Positions 27,922-37,250 of a DNA stretch of 52,360 nucleotides are shown here, one piece after another; the stretch's first letter is position 1; the number at the start of each line of letters is the position of its first letter. Location: contig CALKHN010000115.1 in NCBI GenBank assembly GCA_937991535.1, positions 1 to 52,360 on the forward strand. The letters run 5' to 3'. Under the pieces are notes generated by a model. It did not search any database and was not told the DNA's origin. It worked only from the letters and a program-made list of their open reading frames with translations. The stretch is from an uncultured Sphingobacteriales bacterium. Lineage in GTDB: Bacteria; Bacteroidota; Bacteroidia; Chitinophagales; Chitinophagaceae. Both the position numbers and the translations under genes were made by a program.

Positions 27922-30291
27922 ATGAAACGCGATCACAATATAAAACCTTTTACCTCTATGTTTATTTTGAAATATAAAAATGCAAACAGATTTGATGCCG
28001 CAGTTATGCTGCTCCTGTTTTTCTTCCTGGCAATATTAGCGAAAACATCAGCACAGTCTGCCATTCCATTTACGAGCTCACCACTTACTGAACAAGGAGA
28101 TCTCTCCGCTAAAATGGTGGAAGGCATCAACAACTTTCTTTTAAAAGAGACCTATCTTTTGCAAAAACAACGCGCTGGCTTATGGAAAAGAGATTTCAGC
28201 TCCACAGCGGCATATCAAAAATCCATTGCTCCCCAGCGTACAAAGCTGGCGCACATTCTGGGTATTGCAGAAGAAAGAATAGCTCCGGAAATGGAAGTGC
28301 TGAGCAATGATCAGTTAAAACCATTGGCAATTGAAACAGGATACGGCAGCATCTCCGCAGTGCGGTGGAAGGCACTGGAAGGTTTGTCGTCTGAGGGCCT
28401 GTTGCTTAGGCCCAAAGGAAAGGTTTTTGCACGTATCGTTTTGATCCCGGACGCGGATGTACAACCCGAAGTGCTGGCTGGTATGCAGCAAGCCGGCGCA
28501 CCGGGCTTTGGAGTGGCATTGACGCTCGTAAAGGCAGGCTTTGAAATTCTAATCCCTGCACTGGTAAACCGGGACTTTACCTATTCAGGAAATCCTTCTC
28601 TCGGGCTTACTACCAAACAACCTCACCGGGAATGGATATACCGCCAGGGATATGCCGTTGGACGTCACGTAATAGGATATGAGTTGCAGAAGATATTTTC
28701 TGCCATAGATTGGTTCGAAGCCAGAAATAAAACTGAGAACAACACAACTGCGATGGGAGTGGCGGGATATGGCGAGGGCGGGTTACTGGCACTATATGCG
28801 GCGGCAATTGATCAACGCATCGAAGCCACACTGGTGAGCGGATACTTTGATGCCAGGGAACAGTTGTGGAAGGAACCCATATACCGGAATGTATCCGGCT
28901 TATTGAAAACATTTGGAGATGCGGAACTTGCGGTTATGACATGGCCGCGGTCACTGATCATTGAACATGCCAGGGCGCCTGAAATCATACATTCCAACGA
29001 GGGCGCCACACCCGGCGTGCTTGCATCACCCCGGCTTAAAAGCGCGCATGCAGAATTCATGCGGGCAAAAGCAATGCTGCCGGCTACCGCCGGGGAACTT
29101 ACCTTCGTAAGCGACAGTACCGGATCAGCCTTACAACCATTTTCTATCCGTTCACTCCGGGCTTTTGCCCGGGTGCTTCACGCTGAGCTACCGAAAAATA
29201 TACTTTCGCCAAAAGCAACAGGTAAACCCGGTAACTGGATAAACGATGAAAAGAGGCAGGAGCGTATTGTGCGTGAAATGAGCCATCACGTACAACATGT
29301 ACTGGCTGTTTGCGAGCGTACCAGGAATAAAGATTTCTGGGCAAGATTAAAAGGCGATCCTTCGGAGCAGGAAAAGATAAAAGAAGAAGAACGCGAACGG
29401 TTCTGGCAGGTATTGGGAAAGCTTCCGGCGCCTTCCGGGCCGATTAACGTAAAAGCCAGGATATACCAGCAATCAGAAAAATGGATAAGCTACGAAGTGA
29501 AGCTGGATGTATTCGGCCCCGAAGTATATGCCTGGGGTATATTAACAGTGCCGAAAGATATTAAACCAGGTGAAAAACGGCCGGTGGTAGTATGCCAGCA
29601 TGGACTGGAAGGCCTTCCTGCCGATGTTGTTACTACCGACTCTACCGCGCAGAACTATCATTACTATAAAGGTTATGCCACCCGATTGGCCGAAAAAGGA
29701 TACATCACTTTTGCGCCGCATAACCCTTACCGGGGGGAAGATAAATTCCGTGTAATTCAACGAAAAGCAAATCCGCTGGGGCTTACACTCTTTTCTGTAA
29801 TCATCAGTCAGCACCAGCGAATAGTAGAGTGGCTGCAGCAGCTTCCGTTTGCCGATCCCCAAAAAATTGCATTCTACGGCCTTTCGTACGGAGGCAAAAC
29901 CGCCATGCGTGTACCCGCGGTTGTAAAAGGATATATGCTCTCCATTTGTTCTGCGGATTTTAATGAGTGGGTAAGAAAAGTATCTACTACCGAACATAAT
30001 TTCGGTTATGTGTATACGGGAGAATACGATATGCCGGAATGGGACCTTGGCCATACCTTTAACTACGCGGAAATGGCCGCACTGATTGCTCCCCGCCCTT
30101 TTATGGTAGAAAGGGGTCACTTTGACGGGGTTGGCACAGATGAGTGGGTGAGTTACGAATACGGAAAAGTAAAAAGATATTATGATCTTACCGGGCTTGA
30201 AAAATCAGTTCAAATAGAATTTTTTCCGGGGCCGCACAGTATCAATGGCAAGGGAACATTTGAATTCCTGGACAATCACCTTAAGCGCTGA
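27922..30291 (+). CDS. Tandem alpha/beta-hydrolase (acetyl-xylan-esterase-like), one domain degenerate
   Basis: I chose the ATG at 27922, just after dgoD, because the longer frame (27841) overlaps dgoD; another ATG at 27958 is possible. The 789-aa product has a hydrophobic signal near residues 30-50. It contains two alpha/beta-hydrolase domains. The second has a normal nucleophile elbow GLSYGG (about 653-658), an oxyanion-type segment VVVCQHGLEG and a C-terminal His in FFPGPHSING. The first has GYGEGG (about 281-286), where Glu replaces the nucleophilic Ser. The active half resembles dienelactone-hydrolase and acetyl-xylan-esterase types, so removal of ester groups from a glycan is likely. 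Substrate unknown. Confidence 0.85.
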   Translation: MKRDHNIKPFTSMFILKYKNANRFDAAVMLLLFFFLAILAKTSAQSAIPFTSSPLTEQGDLSAKMVEGINNFLLKETYLLQKQRAGLWKRDFSSTAAYQKSIAPQRTKLAHILGIAEERIAPEMEVLSNDQLKPLAIETGYGSISAVRWKALEGLSSEGLLLRPKGKVFARIVLIPDADVQPEVLAGMQQAGAPGFGVALTLVKAGFEILIPALVNRDFTYSGNPSLGLTTKQPHREWIYRQGYAVGRHVIGYELQKIFSAIDWFEARNKTENNTTAMGVAGYGEGGLLALYAAAIDQRIEATLVSGYFDAREQLWKEPIYRNVSGLLKTFGDAELAVMTWPRSLIIEHARAPEIIHSNEGATPGVLASPRLKSAHAEFMRAKAMLPATAGELTFVSDSTGSALQPFSIRSLRAFARVLHAELPKNILSPKATGKPGNWINDEKRQERIVREMSHHVQHVLAVCERTRNKDFWARLKGDPSEQEKIKEEERERFWQVLGKLPAPSGPINVKARIYQQSEKWISYEVKLDVFGPEVYAWGILTVPKDIKPGEKRPVVVCQHGLEGLPADVVTTDSTAQNYHYYKGYATRLAEKGYITFAPHNPYRGEDKFRVIQRKANPLGLTLFSVIISQHQRIVEWLQQLPFADPQKIAFYGLSYGGKTAMRVPAVVKGYMLSICSADFNEWVRKVSTTEHNFGYVYTGEYDMPEWDLGHTFNYAEMAALIAPRPFMVERGHFDGVGTDEWVSYEYGKVKRYYDLTGLEKSVQIEFFPGPHSINGKGTFEFLDNHLKR

Positions 30292-30347
30292 GCCCATAAA
30301 CCTTAGTGAATATTATAAATAATTATCCATTTTCAAAAACAGCAGCT

Positions 30348-31697
30348 ATGCAAAGACGTAATTTTATCAGCAATGTAGCTCTTGGAGCAATGGGGGTTGG
30401 TTTAAGCTCCTCTTTTATAACAAAAAAAACGGGTGGTTCCAATGATAAAATTGTGTTGGCCCTTATCGGGAGCGGAGGCCGCGGACGGGAGGTGTTATCC
30501 GGAATAATAAAGGAAAATGAAAATATAGAAGTAAAATACCTGTGCGATGTAAATGAAACCCTTGAAGGCGTTGCCGCAGACATAAGGACCTATTCAAAAA
30601 AACAAGGGTATGCCCCGTTGTTTATAACAGACATGCGTAAGGCCTTTGACGATAAAGATGTGGATGCTGTAGTAATTGCCACCCCGGAGCATTGGCATGT
30701 GCTGGCAAGTATATGGGCATTGCAGGCGGGCAAACATGTGTATGTAGAAAAAAATCCGACATTGTCTGTGTGGGAAGGCCAGCAGCTCATTGCCGCCACG
30801 AAAAAACATAAGAAAGTGGTGCAGATCGGCTTTCAAAACAGAAGCGCCCCATACGCATTTTCGGCACGTGATTATATTAAATCGGGAAAGCTGGGCAATA
30901 TTGTTCATGTAAAATGTTACAATTTGCTGGGTGGATCAAAATGGGTAGCACAACCCGATTCAGCTATTCCTGCAGGGTTGAACTGGGACGCGTGGCAGGG
31001 GCCGGCAAAACCCGTTCCTTATAACCCAAACCGGCATAGTATGACAGGGCGTGGCGGCTGGCTCGATTTCTGGTCTTACGGAGGCGGAGCATTATCAGAC
31101 GATGCAAGCCACGTAATGGACCTGGCGCGCCTGGCCATGGGAGATCCCGGCCACCCTTCATCAGTTTATTGTACAGGCGGAAATGTTGGTTTTCACTCCA
31201 AAAAAGAAACGCCCGAATTTTTGAACATCACTTACCAGTTCAACAACTTTTCCATGACCTGCGAAAGCGGTTCCTGCACACCGTATATGACCAAAGAAGG
31301 ACGGGAGGTAAGATATGGCAGCAAATGGCCCTATTGGCCGCAAAATTCTACCAGGATTGAAATTTACGGAACTGAACGCATCATGTATCTTGGGCGCCAT
31401 GGCGTAGGCTGGCAGGTAATGGAAGTGGATGGAAAGATTGTGGATATGGATAAGGGGTATTTTCCTGACAAATTTCACCAGAAGAACTTTATTGAAAGCA
31501 TCCGTTTAAGCAAAATTCCAAATGGCGATGTTACACAGGGCCACCTTAGTGCTTCCCTTGTACACCTTGCCGATATTGCTTACCGGGTGGGCAACAAATA
31601 CCTGGAATTTAATGCTCAAACAGAAAAATTCACCAATTATGAAGCCGCCAATCAATTCCTTAAAGGGCATTACCGTTCACCATACATGATTTCATAA
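30348..31697 (+). CDS. Gfo/Idh/MocA oxidoreductase with Tat-type signal
   Basis: A 449-aa protein from the preferred start at 30348, which gives the twin-arginine-like N-terminus MQRRNFISNVALGAMG. A Rossmann domain (ALIGSGGRGREV, and HVYVEKNPTLS in place of the classical EKP) binds NAD(P). The C-terminal domain carries GGGALSDDASHVMDLARLAMG, a conserved active-site region of this family. Tat-exported members in Bacteroidota act on glycosides or sugars in the periplasm, usually beside ThuA-domain proteins, consistent with the fusion gene at 23979-25592. The specific substrate is not deducible. It follows the alpha/beta-hydrolase gene. Confidence 0.9.
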   Translation: MQRRNFISNVALGAMGVGLSSSFITKKTGGSNDKIVLALIGSGGRGREVLSGIIKENENIEVKYLCDVNETLEGVAADIRTYSKKQGYAPLFITDMRKAFDDKDVDAVVIATPEHWHVLASIWALQAGKHVYVEKNPTLSVWEGQQLIAATKKHKKVVQIGFQNRSAPYAFSARDYIKSGKLGNIVHVKCYNLLGGSKWVAQPDSAIPAGLNWDAWQGPAKPVPYNPNRHSMTGRGGWLDFWSYGGGALSDDASHVMDLARLAMGDPGHPSSVYCTGGNVGFHSKKETPEFLNITYQFNNFSMTCESGSCTPYMTKEGREVRYGSKWPYWPQNSTRIEIYGTERIMYLGRHGVGWQVMEVDGKIVDMDKGYFPDKFHQKNFIESIRLSKIPNGDVTQGHLSASLVHLADIAYRVGNKYLEFNAQTEKFTNYEAANQFLKGHYRSPYMIS

Positions 31698-31748
31698 ATA
31701 TATAATGGTACAGCGCCGGATAACTGGCAATTCAGCAACTCAATCAGC

Positions 31749-32729
31749 ATGAAGCTAAGGATATGTATTATAGGTAATGGTGTTTTCGCGAACAAAGTGC
31801 ATTATCCCTGTCTCGCATCTTTTAGCGATGTGGAGATCATTGGTATTTTCGCGTTTAACGAAGCGCGTTTACGTCAAACTGCCAGCCAGTACCATATTCC
31901 TGAAGAACGTGTATATGCGCTGTCTGCTAAAACAGATTACCGGCAGGTATTGCTCAAACTAAAACCTGACGCGGTATATGCCATTGGCCAGCCGGAACAG
32001 TTGTTTGATGTTTGGATGTGGCGCCTTGAAAACAGGTTCCCTCTTTTTATTGAAAAACCCATGGGTATAACATGGCACCAGGCTAATATGCTGGCCTGGC
32101 TGGCAGATCAAAATCAATGCATCACCCAGGTTTGTTTTCAAAGAAGCTGTTCGCCGGTACTGCAAAAGATGAAAGCGGAATGTTTAAAAAAAGGCGCTAT
32201 CACTCATGCGGTAGTTGAATTCAGCAAATATGACCCCCGTCCCATGTTCGGTGCAAGAGACAGGATGCTTGATGATTTTATACATTGCATAGATACGGGA
32301 AGATGGATATGCGGCGGAGAAATTATCAAAATTGAATCCCATTGCCGCAGGATAGCAGGCCCCGACATCAATTGGATAGGCGCGACTTTATATTTCGATA
32401 ACGGTTCCGTGTGTTATGCTATTGGCAACTGGAATTCCGGCAGGCGGATTTTTAAAGCCACCCTGCATGCGCCAGGCATTTGCGCTGAAGTTGAAACCGA
32501 GAAAGAGGCCTATCTGTATGCAGAAGGCGACTACGATGGGATAAGGTACAGCAGCAGGGCAATAGCAGGCAGTGACGCGTTTTTTATTTTTGCCGGTTTC
32601 CAGCGCAAACACAGGGAATTTGTTGATTCCGTTCTGAGTGGCAATGAAAAAACCTCGTCGCCCTTCCGGGATGCGTTAAAGACAATGAAAGTATGTGAAA
32701 GCATACTGGCTCAAACGATACTTGTTTAA
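31749..32729 (+). CDS. Gfo/Idh/MocA oxidoreductase (cytoplasmic)
   Basis: A 326-aa protein with a Rossmann domain (CIIGNGVFANKVHYP) and an EKP motif (FIEKPMGITWHQANML), without signal peptide. It is shorter and more diverged than the preceding member, so it probably does a different step, for example oxidising or reducing a keto-sugar intermediate in the cytoplasm. It sits 8 nt upstream of the MFS transporter, indicating co-translation. Family assignment is good, reaction unknown. Confidence 0.87.
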   Translation: MKLRICIIGNGVFANKVHYPCLASFSDVEIIGIFAFNEARLRQTASQYHIPEERVYALSAKTDYRQVLLKLKPDAVYAIGQPEQLFDVWMWRLENRFPLFIEKPMGITWHQANMLAWLADQNQCITQVCFQRSCSPVLQKMKAECLKKGAITHAVVEFSKYDPRPMFGARDRMLDDFIHCIDTGRWICGGEIIKIESHCRRIAGPDINWIGATLYFDNGSVCYAIGNWNSGRRIFKATLHAPGICAEVETEKEAYLYAEGDYDGIRYSSRAIAGSDAFFIFAGFQRKHREFVDSVLSGNEKTSSPFRDALKTMKVCESILAQTILV

Positions 32730-32737
32730 TATCAAAG

Positions 32738-34045
32738 ATGGAAAGTAACCCGCTTGTCGCCCCTTCAGTTGCCCCACTGCCCCGGATCAGGTGGCTGATG
32801 TTGTCTTTTGCTTTTGCAGCAACAGTGCTCAACTACGTTGACCGCCTGGCTTTTAATTATCTGAGTGCCAACGGCGAGTTGAGAGAACTTATTCCTAATG
32901 ATGCGTTTGGTTATATTGCCACTGCTTTTTTTGTTGCTTATATGTTATCCAATCTTGTATCCGGGTTTATTATTGACAAACTCGGTACCCGGTTGGGATA
33001 TTCCATCTGCATGGCTTTCTGGACAACCGCCTCTCTGCTCCACGCGGTTGCGCGCCTGCCTTTTCACTTTGGCATCTGCCGTTTTTTACTGGGCATAGGC
33101 GAGGCTGGCAACTGGCCGGCAGCCATAAAGCTTACCAGCGAATGGTTTACACCCGAAGAACGATCTACCGCTACCGGAATATTCAACAGTGGCGCGGCAA
33201 TTGGAGCAGTGGTAGCGCCGCCACTTATAGCATGGCTGGGCATGAATTATGGCTGGCAGTTAACTTTTGTTATCATCGGGTCGCTGGGCTACCTATGGCT
33301 TGCCCTATTCTGGTTTACCTATTATACGCCTGAAAGCGCGAAAAAAGCTTCAAAAGCCCGCACCATCCCCCCGCTTAAACTCATCAAAACAAAATTTGTT
33401 TACTGGTTTACTTTCTCAAAAATTTTTATGGACCCGGTTTGGTATTTTATTACCTTCTGGATAGGAAGATACCTGGTAGATGTTCATGGCTGGGGATTGG
33501 AAAAAATAGGATGGTTTGCCATGTTTCCTTTCATCGTGGCGGATATCGGCAACATACTGGGAGGAATTTTTACCCAGGTTATCATCAGGCGCGGAACGCC
33601 CGTGTCTAAAGCAAGAAAGATTGCCACTGGCTTTTTTGGATCTTTGCTGGCGCTTTCACTTATACTGGGTCCGTTTGTTATTACCGGTCCTGCAACGGCC
33701 CTTGTAGTGCTCAGCATTGCCGGCTTCGGGTATGCGGCTTATACATCCAATACAATGGCTTTTCCGGCAGATGTGGTGCCCTTAAGTGCAACAGCCTCTG
33801 TTTGGGGAGTAGCCAGCGTAGGCGCCGGATTGGGAGGGGCTATATTCCAGGCTTTATCGGGCTTTACCATTGAGCATATCTCAAAGGCATATAATTATAC
33901 TTTTGCTTACCACGCCGTTTTTGTAGGATATGGAATAATGGCAATGATAGCGGTATGTATTATACTATTTGCACTTGGACCCCTTCAAAAAGATCAGGCG
34001 CTTCACGCGTACACGGAAAATGATATCCATTCGGAAGCCGCATAG
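32738..34045 (+). CDS. MFS transporter, anion:cation symporter type (sugar-acid uptake)
   Basis: A 435-aa integral membrane protein with about 12 hydrophobic helices. The region AATVLNYVDRLAFNYL in the first helix and the stretch GFIIDKLGTRLG after helix 2 are typical of the hexuronate/galactonate (ExuT/DgoT-like) branch. It closes the operon with the galactonate dehydratase gene, so D-galactonate or a uronic acid is the likely cargo. The LacI-type gene is convergent, with about 100 nt between stops and no clear terminator there. Confidence 0.9.
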   Translation: MESNPLVAPSVAPLPRIRWLMLSFAFAATVLNYVDRLAFNYLSANGELRELIPNDAFGYIATAFFVAYMLSNLVSGFIIDKLGTRLGYSICMAFWTTASLLHAVARLPFHFGICRFLLGIGEAGNWPAAIKLTSEWFTPEERSTATGIFNSGAAIGAVVAPPLIAWLGMNYGWQLTFVIIGSLGYLWLALFWFTYYTPESAKKASKARTIPPLKLIKTKFVYWFTFSKIFMDPVWYFITFWIGRYLVDVHGWGLEKIGWFAMFPFIVADIGNILGGIFTQVIIRRGTPVSKARKIATGFFGSLLALSLILGPFVITGPATALVVLSIAGFGYAAYTSNTMAFPADVVPLSATASVWGVASVGAGLGGAIFQALSGFTIEHISKAYNYTFAYHAVFVGYGIMAMIAVCIILFALGPLQKDQALHAYTENDIHSEAA

Positions 34046-34146
34046 ATTTTGGAAAAAGTAAAAATTTAACCGCTGCCGCAGACGCCTGCCGCGTATTATA
34101 AATTGAATTGCCCCACACCCAAATACGGGATGCATTGCCCCCTCTG

Positions 34147-35205
34147 TTACAGCGTGGGTACTCTCTCCGACGATTGGCGAATAATAAGGGAACTTTCAAT
34201 AACCCGCATTTCAAAATGACGAGCATCTTTATCAGACATGCCTGAAGTTAGTACATGATTAAAATATACATCGGCCGCTGCTTTACCAAGATTTTTGCTC
34301 TGCTGCTCCACTGAAGAAAGTGTTGGGAAAGTAAATTCGGTAAACGCTTCATTCGAAAAGCCCATAATACCAACCTGATCAGGAACACGCAAACCCAGTG
34401 AAATGGCTGCTTTCAGAACGCCAAGGGCCGAATGATCGGTAACGGTAAAAAAAGCGTCGGGAGGGTCTTTATATTTCAACAGCTCAATGGCTGCTTTCTG
34501 CGCAGTTTCTTTTTTAAGCGCATTGTCTAATATATAATTGTATGGAATATTAAGATCCGCTTCCTTTATAGCCTGCAGATAACCCTGTTTCCTGTGATTG
34601 TAAACAGCAAGATGACCGGAGCCTCCAAAGAAGGCAATTTTTTTATAGCCCTGTTCTATCAAATGCTTCACAGCCCGGTAAGAAGCCTGACTGTTATCAT
34701 TTACGATGCGGTGGCTTTCGAAACTTTCATCCACCCGGTCAAACTGCACCAGTTCCATATGATTTTTCTTCACTTCATTCAAATGCACTGTTGATCTCGT
34801 TTCCTGGGAAAGCGAAATAATAATGCAGTCTACATTCTGATGTATAAGCGTTTGAACGCACTGCACTTCTTTTGTATACGATTCATCAGACTGGCAGATA
34901 ATAAGGCGGTGATTGTTTTCAAAGCAGGCTTCTTCCATTCCAGCTATCGCATCAGAAAAAAAGGCAACATTGATCTTGGGAACAATTACACCAATTGTTC
35001 TTGAGGAACCGCTTCTTAAGTTAGCTGCATTAAAATTATACTTGTAATTAAGTTCAGTGGCCTTGGCCTTTACCAGCGTTTTTATTTTATTGCTCACAGA
35101 TGGCAAGTCATTAAGCGCCTTTGAAACCGTTGAGGGCGCAATGCCTACTTCCCTGGCAATATCATATATCGTTGTTCTTTTTTCTTTCTTAATGTTGCTT
35201 TTCAT
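34147..35205 (-). CDS. LacI-family transcriptional repressor
   Basis: A 352-aa regulator. The helix-turn-helix is at residues 10-55 (TTIYDIAREVGIAPSTVSKALNDLPSVSNKIKTLV), followed by a periplasmic-binding-protein-like sensor domain (IGVIVPKINVAFFSDAIAGM, DAFFTVTDHSALGVLKA). It probably represses the adjacent sugar-catabolic genes until a sugar or acid binds. The near-perfect palindrome AAGAAACCGATTTCTT lies 62 nt upstream of its start, and its core recurs before the divergent AraC-type gene. LacI-family operators often have a central CG, so both are credible binding sites and autoregulation is likely. Confidence 0.95.
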   Translation of the reverse strand: MKSNIKKEKRTTIYDIAREVGIAPSTVSKALNDLPSVSNKIKTLVKAKATELNYKYNFNAANLRSGSSRTIGVIVPKINVAFFSDAIAGMEEACFENNHRLIICQSDESYTKEVQCVQTLIHQNVDCIIISLSQETRSTVHLNEVKKNHMELVQFDRVDESFESHRIVNDNSQASYRAVKHLIEQGYKKIAFFGGSGHLAVYNHRKQGYLQAIKEADLNIPYNYILDNALKKETAQKAAIELLKYKDPPDAFFTVTDHSALGVLKAAISLGLRVPDQVGIMGFSNEAFTEFTFPTLSSVEQQSKNLGKAAADVYFNHVLTSGMSDKDARHFEMRVIESSLIIRQSSERVPTL

Positions 35206-35266
35206 ATATGATCCGGGGGCATATACTTGCCCGGTGTGCGCAAAATTAAAGGATCCGATTTTATTT

Positions 35267-35282
35267 AAGAAACCGATTTCTT
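35267..35282. promoter_or_regulatory. LacI-type operator O1
   Basis: AAGAAACCGATTTCTT is a near-palindrome with a central CG, 62 nt upstream of the LacI-family start codon. The 12-bp core GAAACCGATTTC (35269-35280) is repeated exactly at 35557-35568. Confidence 0.6.
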
Positions 35283-35556
35283 ATTTTCTAAATTTTTTCC
35301 TGTCTTCTTCTCTCATTCATAGTATTCATGATAAAAATCACCTTCTTTTTTTATTCAGTAAAAATAAAAAATACCATTTAAACATATTGATCACTATAGA
35401 ATCATTACAATAATAATTAAATGATTATCAGCTAATTACAATTAAATATCTGGGAACGGTTGATCTATCAGCAGCATGAATACACGGTGTAATTATAAAA
35501 TTTAATAAAAAATACTACGGAATATGAGGATAGGTTCAATATAATCTATAATTTAG

Positions 35557-35568
35557 GAAACCGATTTC
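35557..35568. promoter_or_regulatory. LacI-type operator O2
   Basis: GAAACCGATTTC, identical to the core of O1, 35 nt upstream of the AraC-type start codon. The exact recurrence in a 400-bp intergenic region suggests that the LacI protein controls both genes, possibly by looping. Confidence 0.6.
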
Positions 35569-35603
35569 AATCTTATTTACTATTCTACTCTCAATTCATA
35601 TTT

Positions 35604-36476
35604 ATGCTGAAAGCTGTAAAACCTTCTTTTAAACATGTTATCTGGCATACCAATAACTGTTTCAATGCTAAAATAGACTGTGGAGAAAATTTATCCAATG
35701 CATGGCACTATCATCCTGAAATCGAGTTGATCCTCATAAAAAACTCAGGGGGAACAAGAATTATCGGCACCAGTGTCGAGAACTTTAAACACCATGATCT
35801 TATATTGATTGGCAAAAATCTTCCCCATGCGTTTCTGCATGAAGAAAGCTTTCTGCAGGAAAAGTGTACTCCCCCTGAGGCAATGGTATTACAGTTTCAT
35901 GAAAATTTCCTTGGCGGTGAAACATTGTCGCGCCCCGAATTCCGGGAAATACAACAATTACTTTCAACCGCCAGCCTGGGGTTATCTGTTGAAGGTGCAG
36001 CCAGGAAGAGCATAATTTCAATGATTGAGAAAATCTTTGAAGCCGCTCCGCTTGACAGGGTAATTATATTATTGGAAATCCTTAAAGCACTCACAGAAGA
36101 CGGCGCTTACCGCACATTGATTAAAACTGAGCCACTCAATGTGAATCATACAGAAGACGCGAGGATCACAAGAGTGCTGGATTATACTTATGCCAACTAC
36201 GATGAACACATCAGGATTGATGATGTAGCAAAAATTGCCAATCTTACCAGGGAATCTTTTTGCAGGTATTTTAAAACCAGCACCAATAAAACCTATTTAG
36301 AATTTCTTACGGCATTCCGGATCAGTAAAGCCTGTAATATGATAAAATATGATCAGCGCTCTATAAAGGAAATCGGTTATTCCTGCGGTTTCGACAGCCT
36401 GTCTAATTTTTATTACCAGTTCAGGAAAATTATGAACCTCAGTCCGCTTGAATTTAAAACGAAAAACCAGCATTAA
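35604..36476 (+). CDS. AraC-family transcriptional regulator
   Basis: A 290-aa regulator with an N-terminal cupin-like sensor (HYHPEIELILIKNSGGTRIIG, GKNLPHAF) and a C-terminal double helix-turn-helix (about 195-290; RIDDVAKIANLTRESFCRYFKTSTNKTYLEFLTAFRISKACNMI and IGYSCGFDSLSNFYYQFRKIMNLSPLEFK). It is divergent from the LacI-type gene and preceded by operator O2. It probably activates a sugar-utilisation operon, perhaps the plus-strand one upstream. A strong terminator follows the stop codon. Confidence 0.93.
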   Translation: MLKAVKPSFKHVIWHTNNCFNAKIDCGENLSNAWHYHPEIELILIKNSGGTRIIGTSVENFKHHDLILIGKNLPHAFLHEESFLQEKCTPPEAMVLQFHENFLGGETLSRPEFREIQQLLSTASLGLSVEGAARKSIISMIEKIFEAAPLDRVIILLEILKALTEDGAYRTLIKTEPLNVNHTEDARITRVLDYTYANYDEHIRIDDVAKIANLTRESFCRYFKTSTNKTYLEFLTAFRISKACNMIKYDQRSIKEIGYSCGFDSLSNFYYQFRKIMNLSPLEFKTKNQH

Positions 36477-36487
36477 AGGAAGAACGA

Positions 36488-36517
36488 GGCCGTAAAACAT
36501 TGAATTTACGGCCTTTT
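36488..36517 (+). terminator. Intrinsic terminator after the AraC-type gene
   Basis: GGCCGTAAA (36488-36496), an 8-nt loop, TTTACGGCC (36505-36513), then TTTT. It lies 11 nt after the stop codon at 36476. Confidence 0.85.
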
Positions 36518-36626
36518 AGAACTTCTAAGCGAACTTGTCCGTGTGCCAGCGCTGGAGTTCCGGCGCAAGTGTTCGTAGCCCGCTACAAAAATCATCATCC
36601 TGAAAATGAAAGGAACAGTTGAAAAT

Positions 36627-36683
36627 CCCGCCTGTGCTTTTCGAGTTTCGGCGGGCGAAGGCGGAGAGTGAGGGTCTTGAACC
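36627..36683 (-). other. Probable tRNA-Ser 3'-end attachment site (left end of island)
   Basis: On the minus strand 36683-36660 reads GGTTCAAGACCCTC then ACTCTCCGCC, as in the T-loop and acceptor 3' end of a bacterial tRNA-Ser. The left half of the T-stem no longer pairs, and no tRNA body is present. It is followed by a CCCGCC/GGCGGG hairpin (36627-36632 and 36650-36655), which could be the original tRNA terminator. Integrating elements recombine at tRNA 3' ends and leave such fragments. The orientation puts the chromosome on the left and the element on the right. The 36518-36626 stretch shows nothing else I recognise. Confidence 0.5.
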
Positions 36684-36836
36684 ATTCTCCTAACTCCTTT
36701 ATTAATAACTATTTCAAAGTTTCAGTCCTTGCAGGTCTCGGTAAAGTCTCGCTTCAAACAACTTTTCAAACTCACATTTCCTTTACTTTTCTGCTATGCT
36801 AAGATACGGATTTTACAGGTATTTATACCAATAAAA

Positions 36837-37040
36837 TTATGCTCTCAGCTTCTCAATTACGGTGTTAACAGATAGCCCGGTGTACTGGCAAAACTCATCA
36901 ATAGAAACTAATTGGTGAGGCTGTTTTGAGAAGTGAGATTTAATCTTTTTGATTATCTCCCTACCCCATCTTTCGCTTTTGCCGGTAACAATCTGCACAT
37001 CCTTTGGATAAATACAAACTCTTTCCATTTCAATTAACAT
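36837..37040 (-). CDS. Small helix-turn-helix protein of a mobile element
   Basis: A 67-aa protein; a start at 37028 (MERVCIYPKDVQ) is equally likely. It looks DNA-binding: SERWGREIIKKIKSHF and a C-terminal VSIDEFCQYTGLSVNTVIEKL helix-turn-helix of the excisionase type. It is the first gene inside the presumed attachment site. Similar small proteins occur in Bacteroidota integrative elements; function not known. Confidence 0.65.
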   Translation of the reverse strand: MLIEMERVCIYPKDVQIVTGKSERWGREIIKKIKSHFSKQPHQLVSIDEFCQYTGLSVNTVIEKLRA

Positions 37041-37250
37041 TTTAATACTCTATCCATACTTCATCTATGCTTTATGTATAGAGTTGCTATGCACAAATTT
37101 ACTTCATTTTAAGAGAGGAAATAAGCACTAATAATGGAATAATCTGCACATATCGGCAGGAACGGAAGTAAGGATTTTAAAAGGCTATAAACCTATTTTA
37201 ATTTCGGGTATCAATGCTTATATATTTTACTAACTCATAATTTTTTTACA

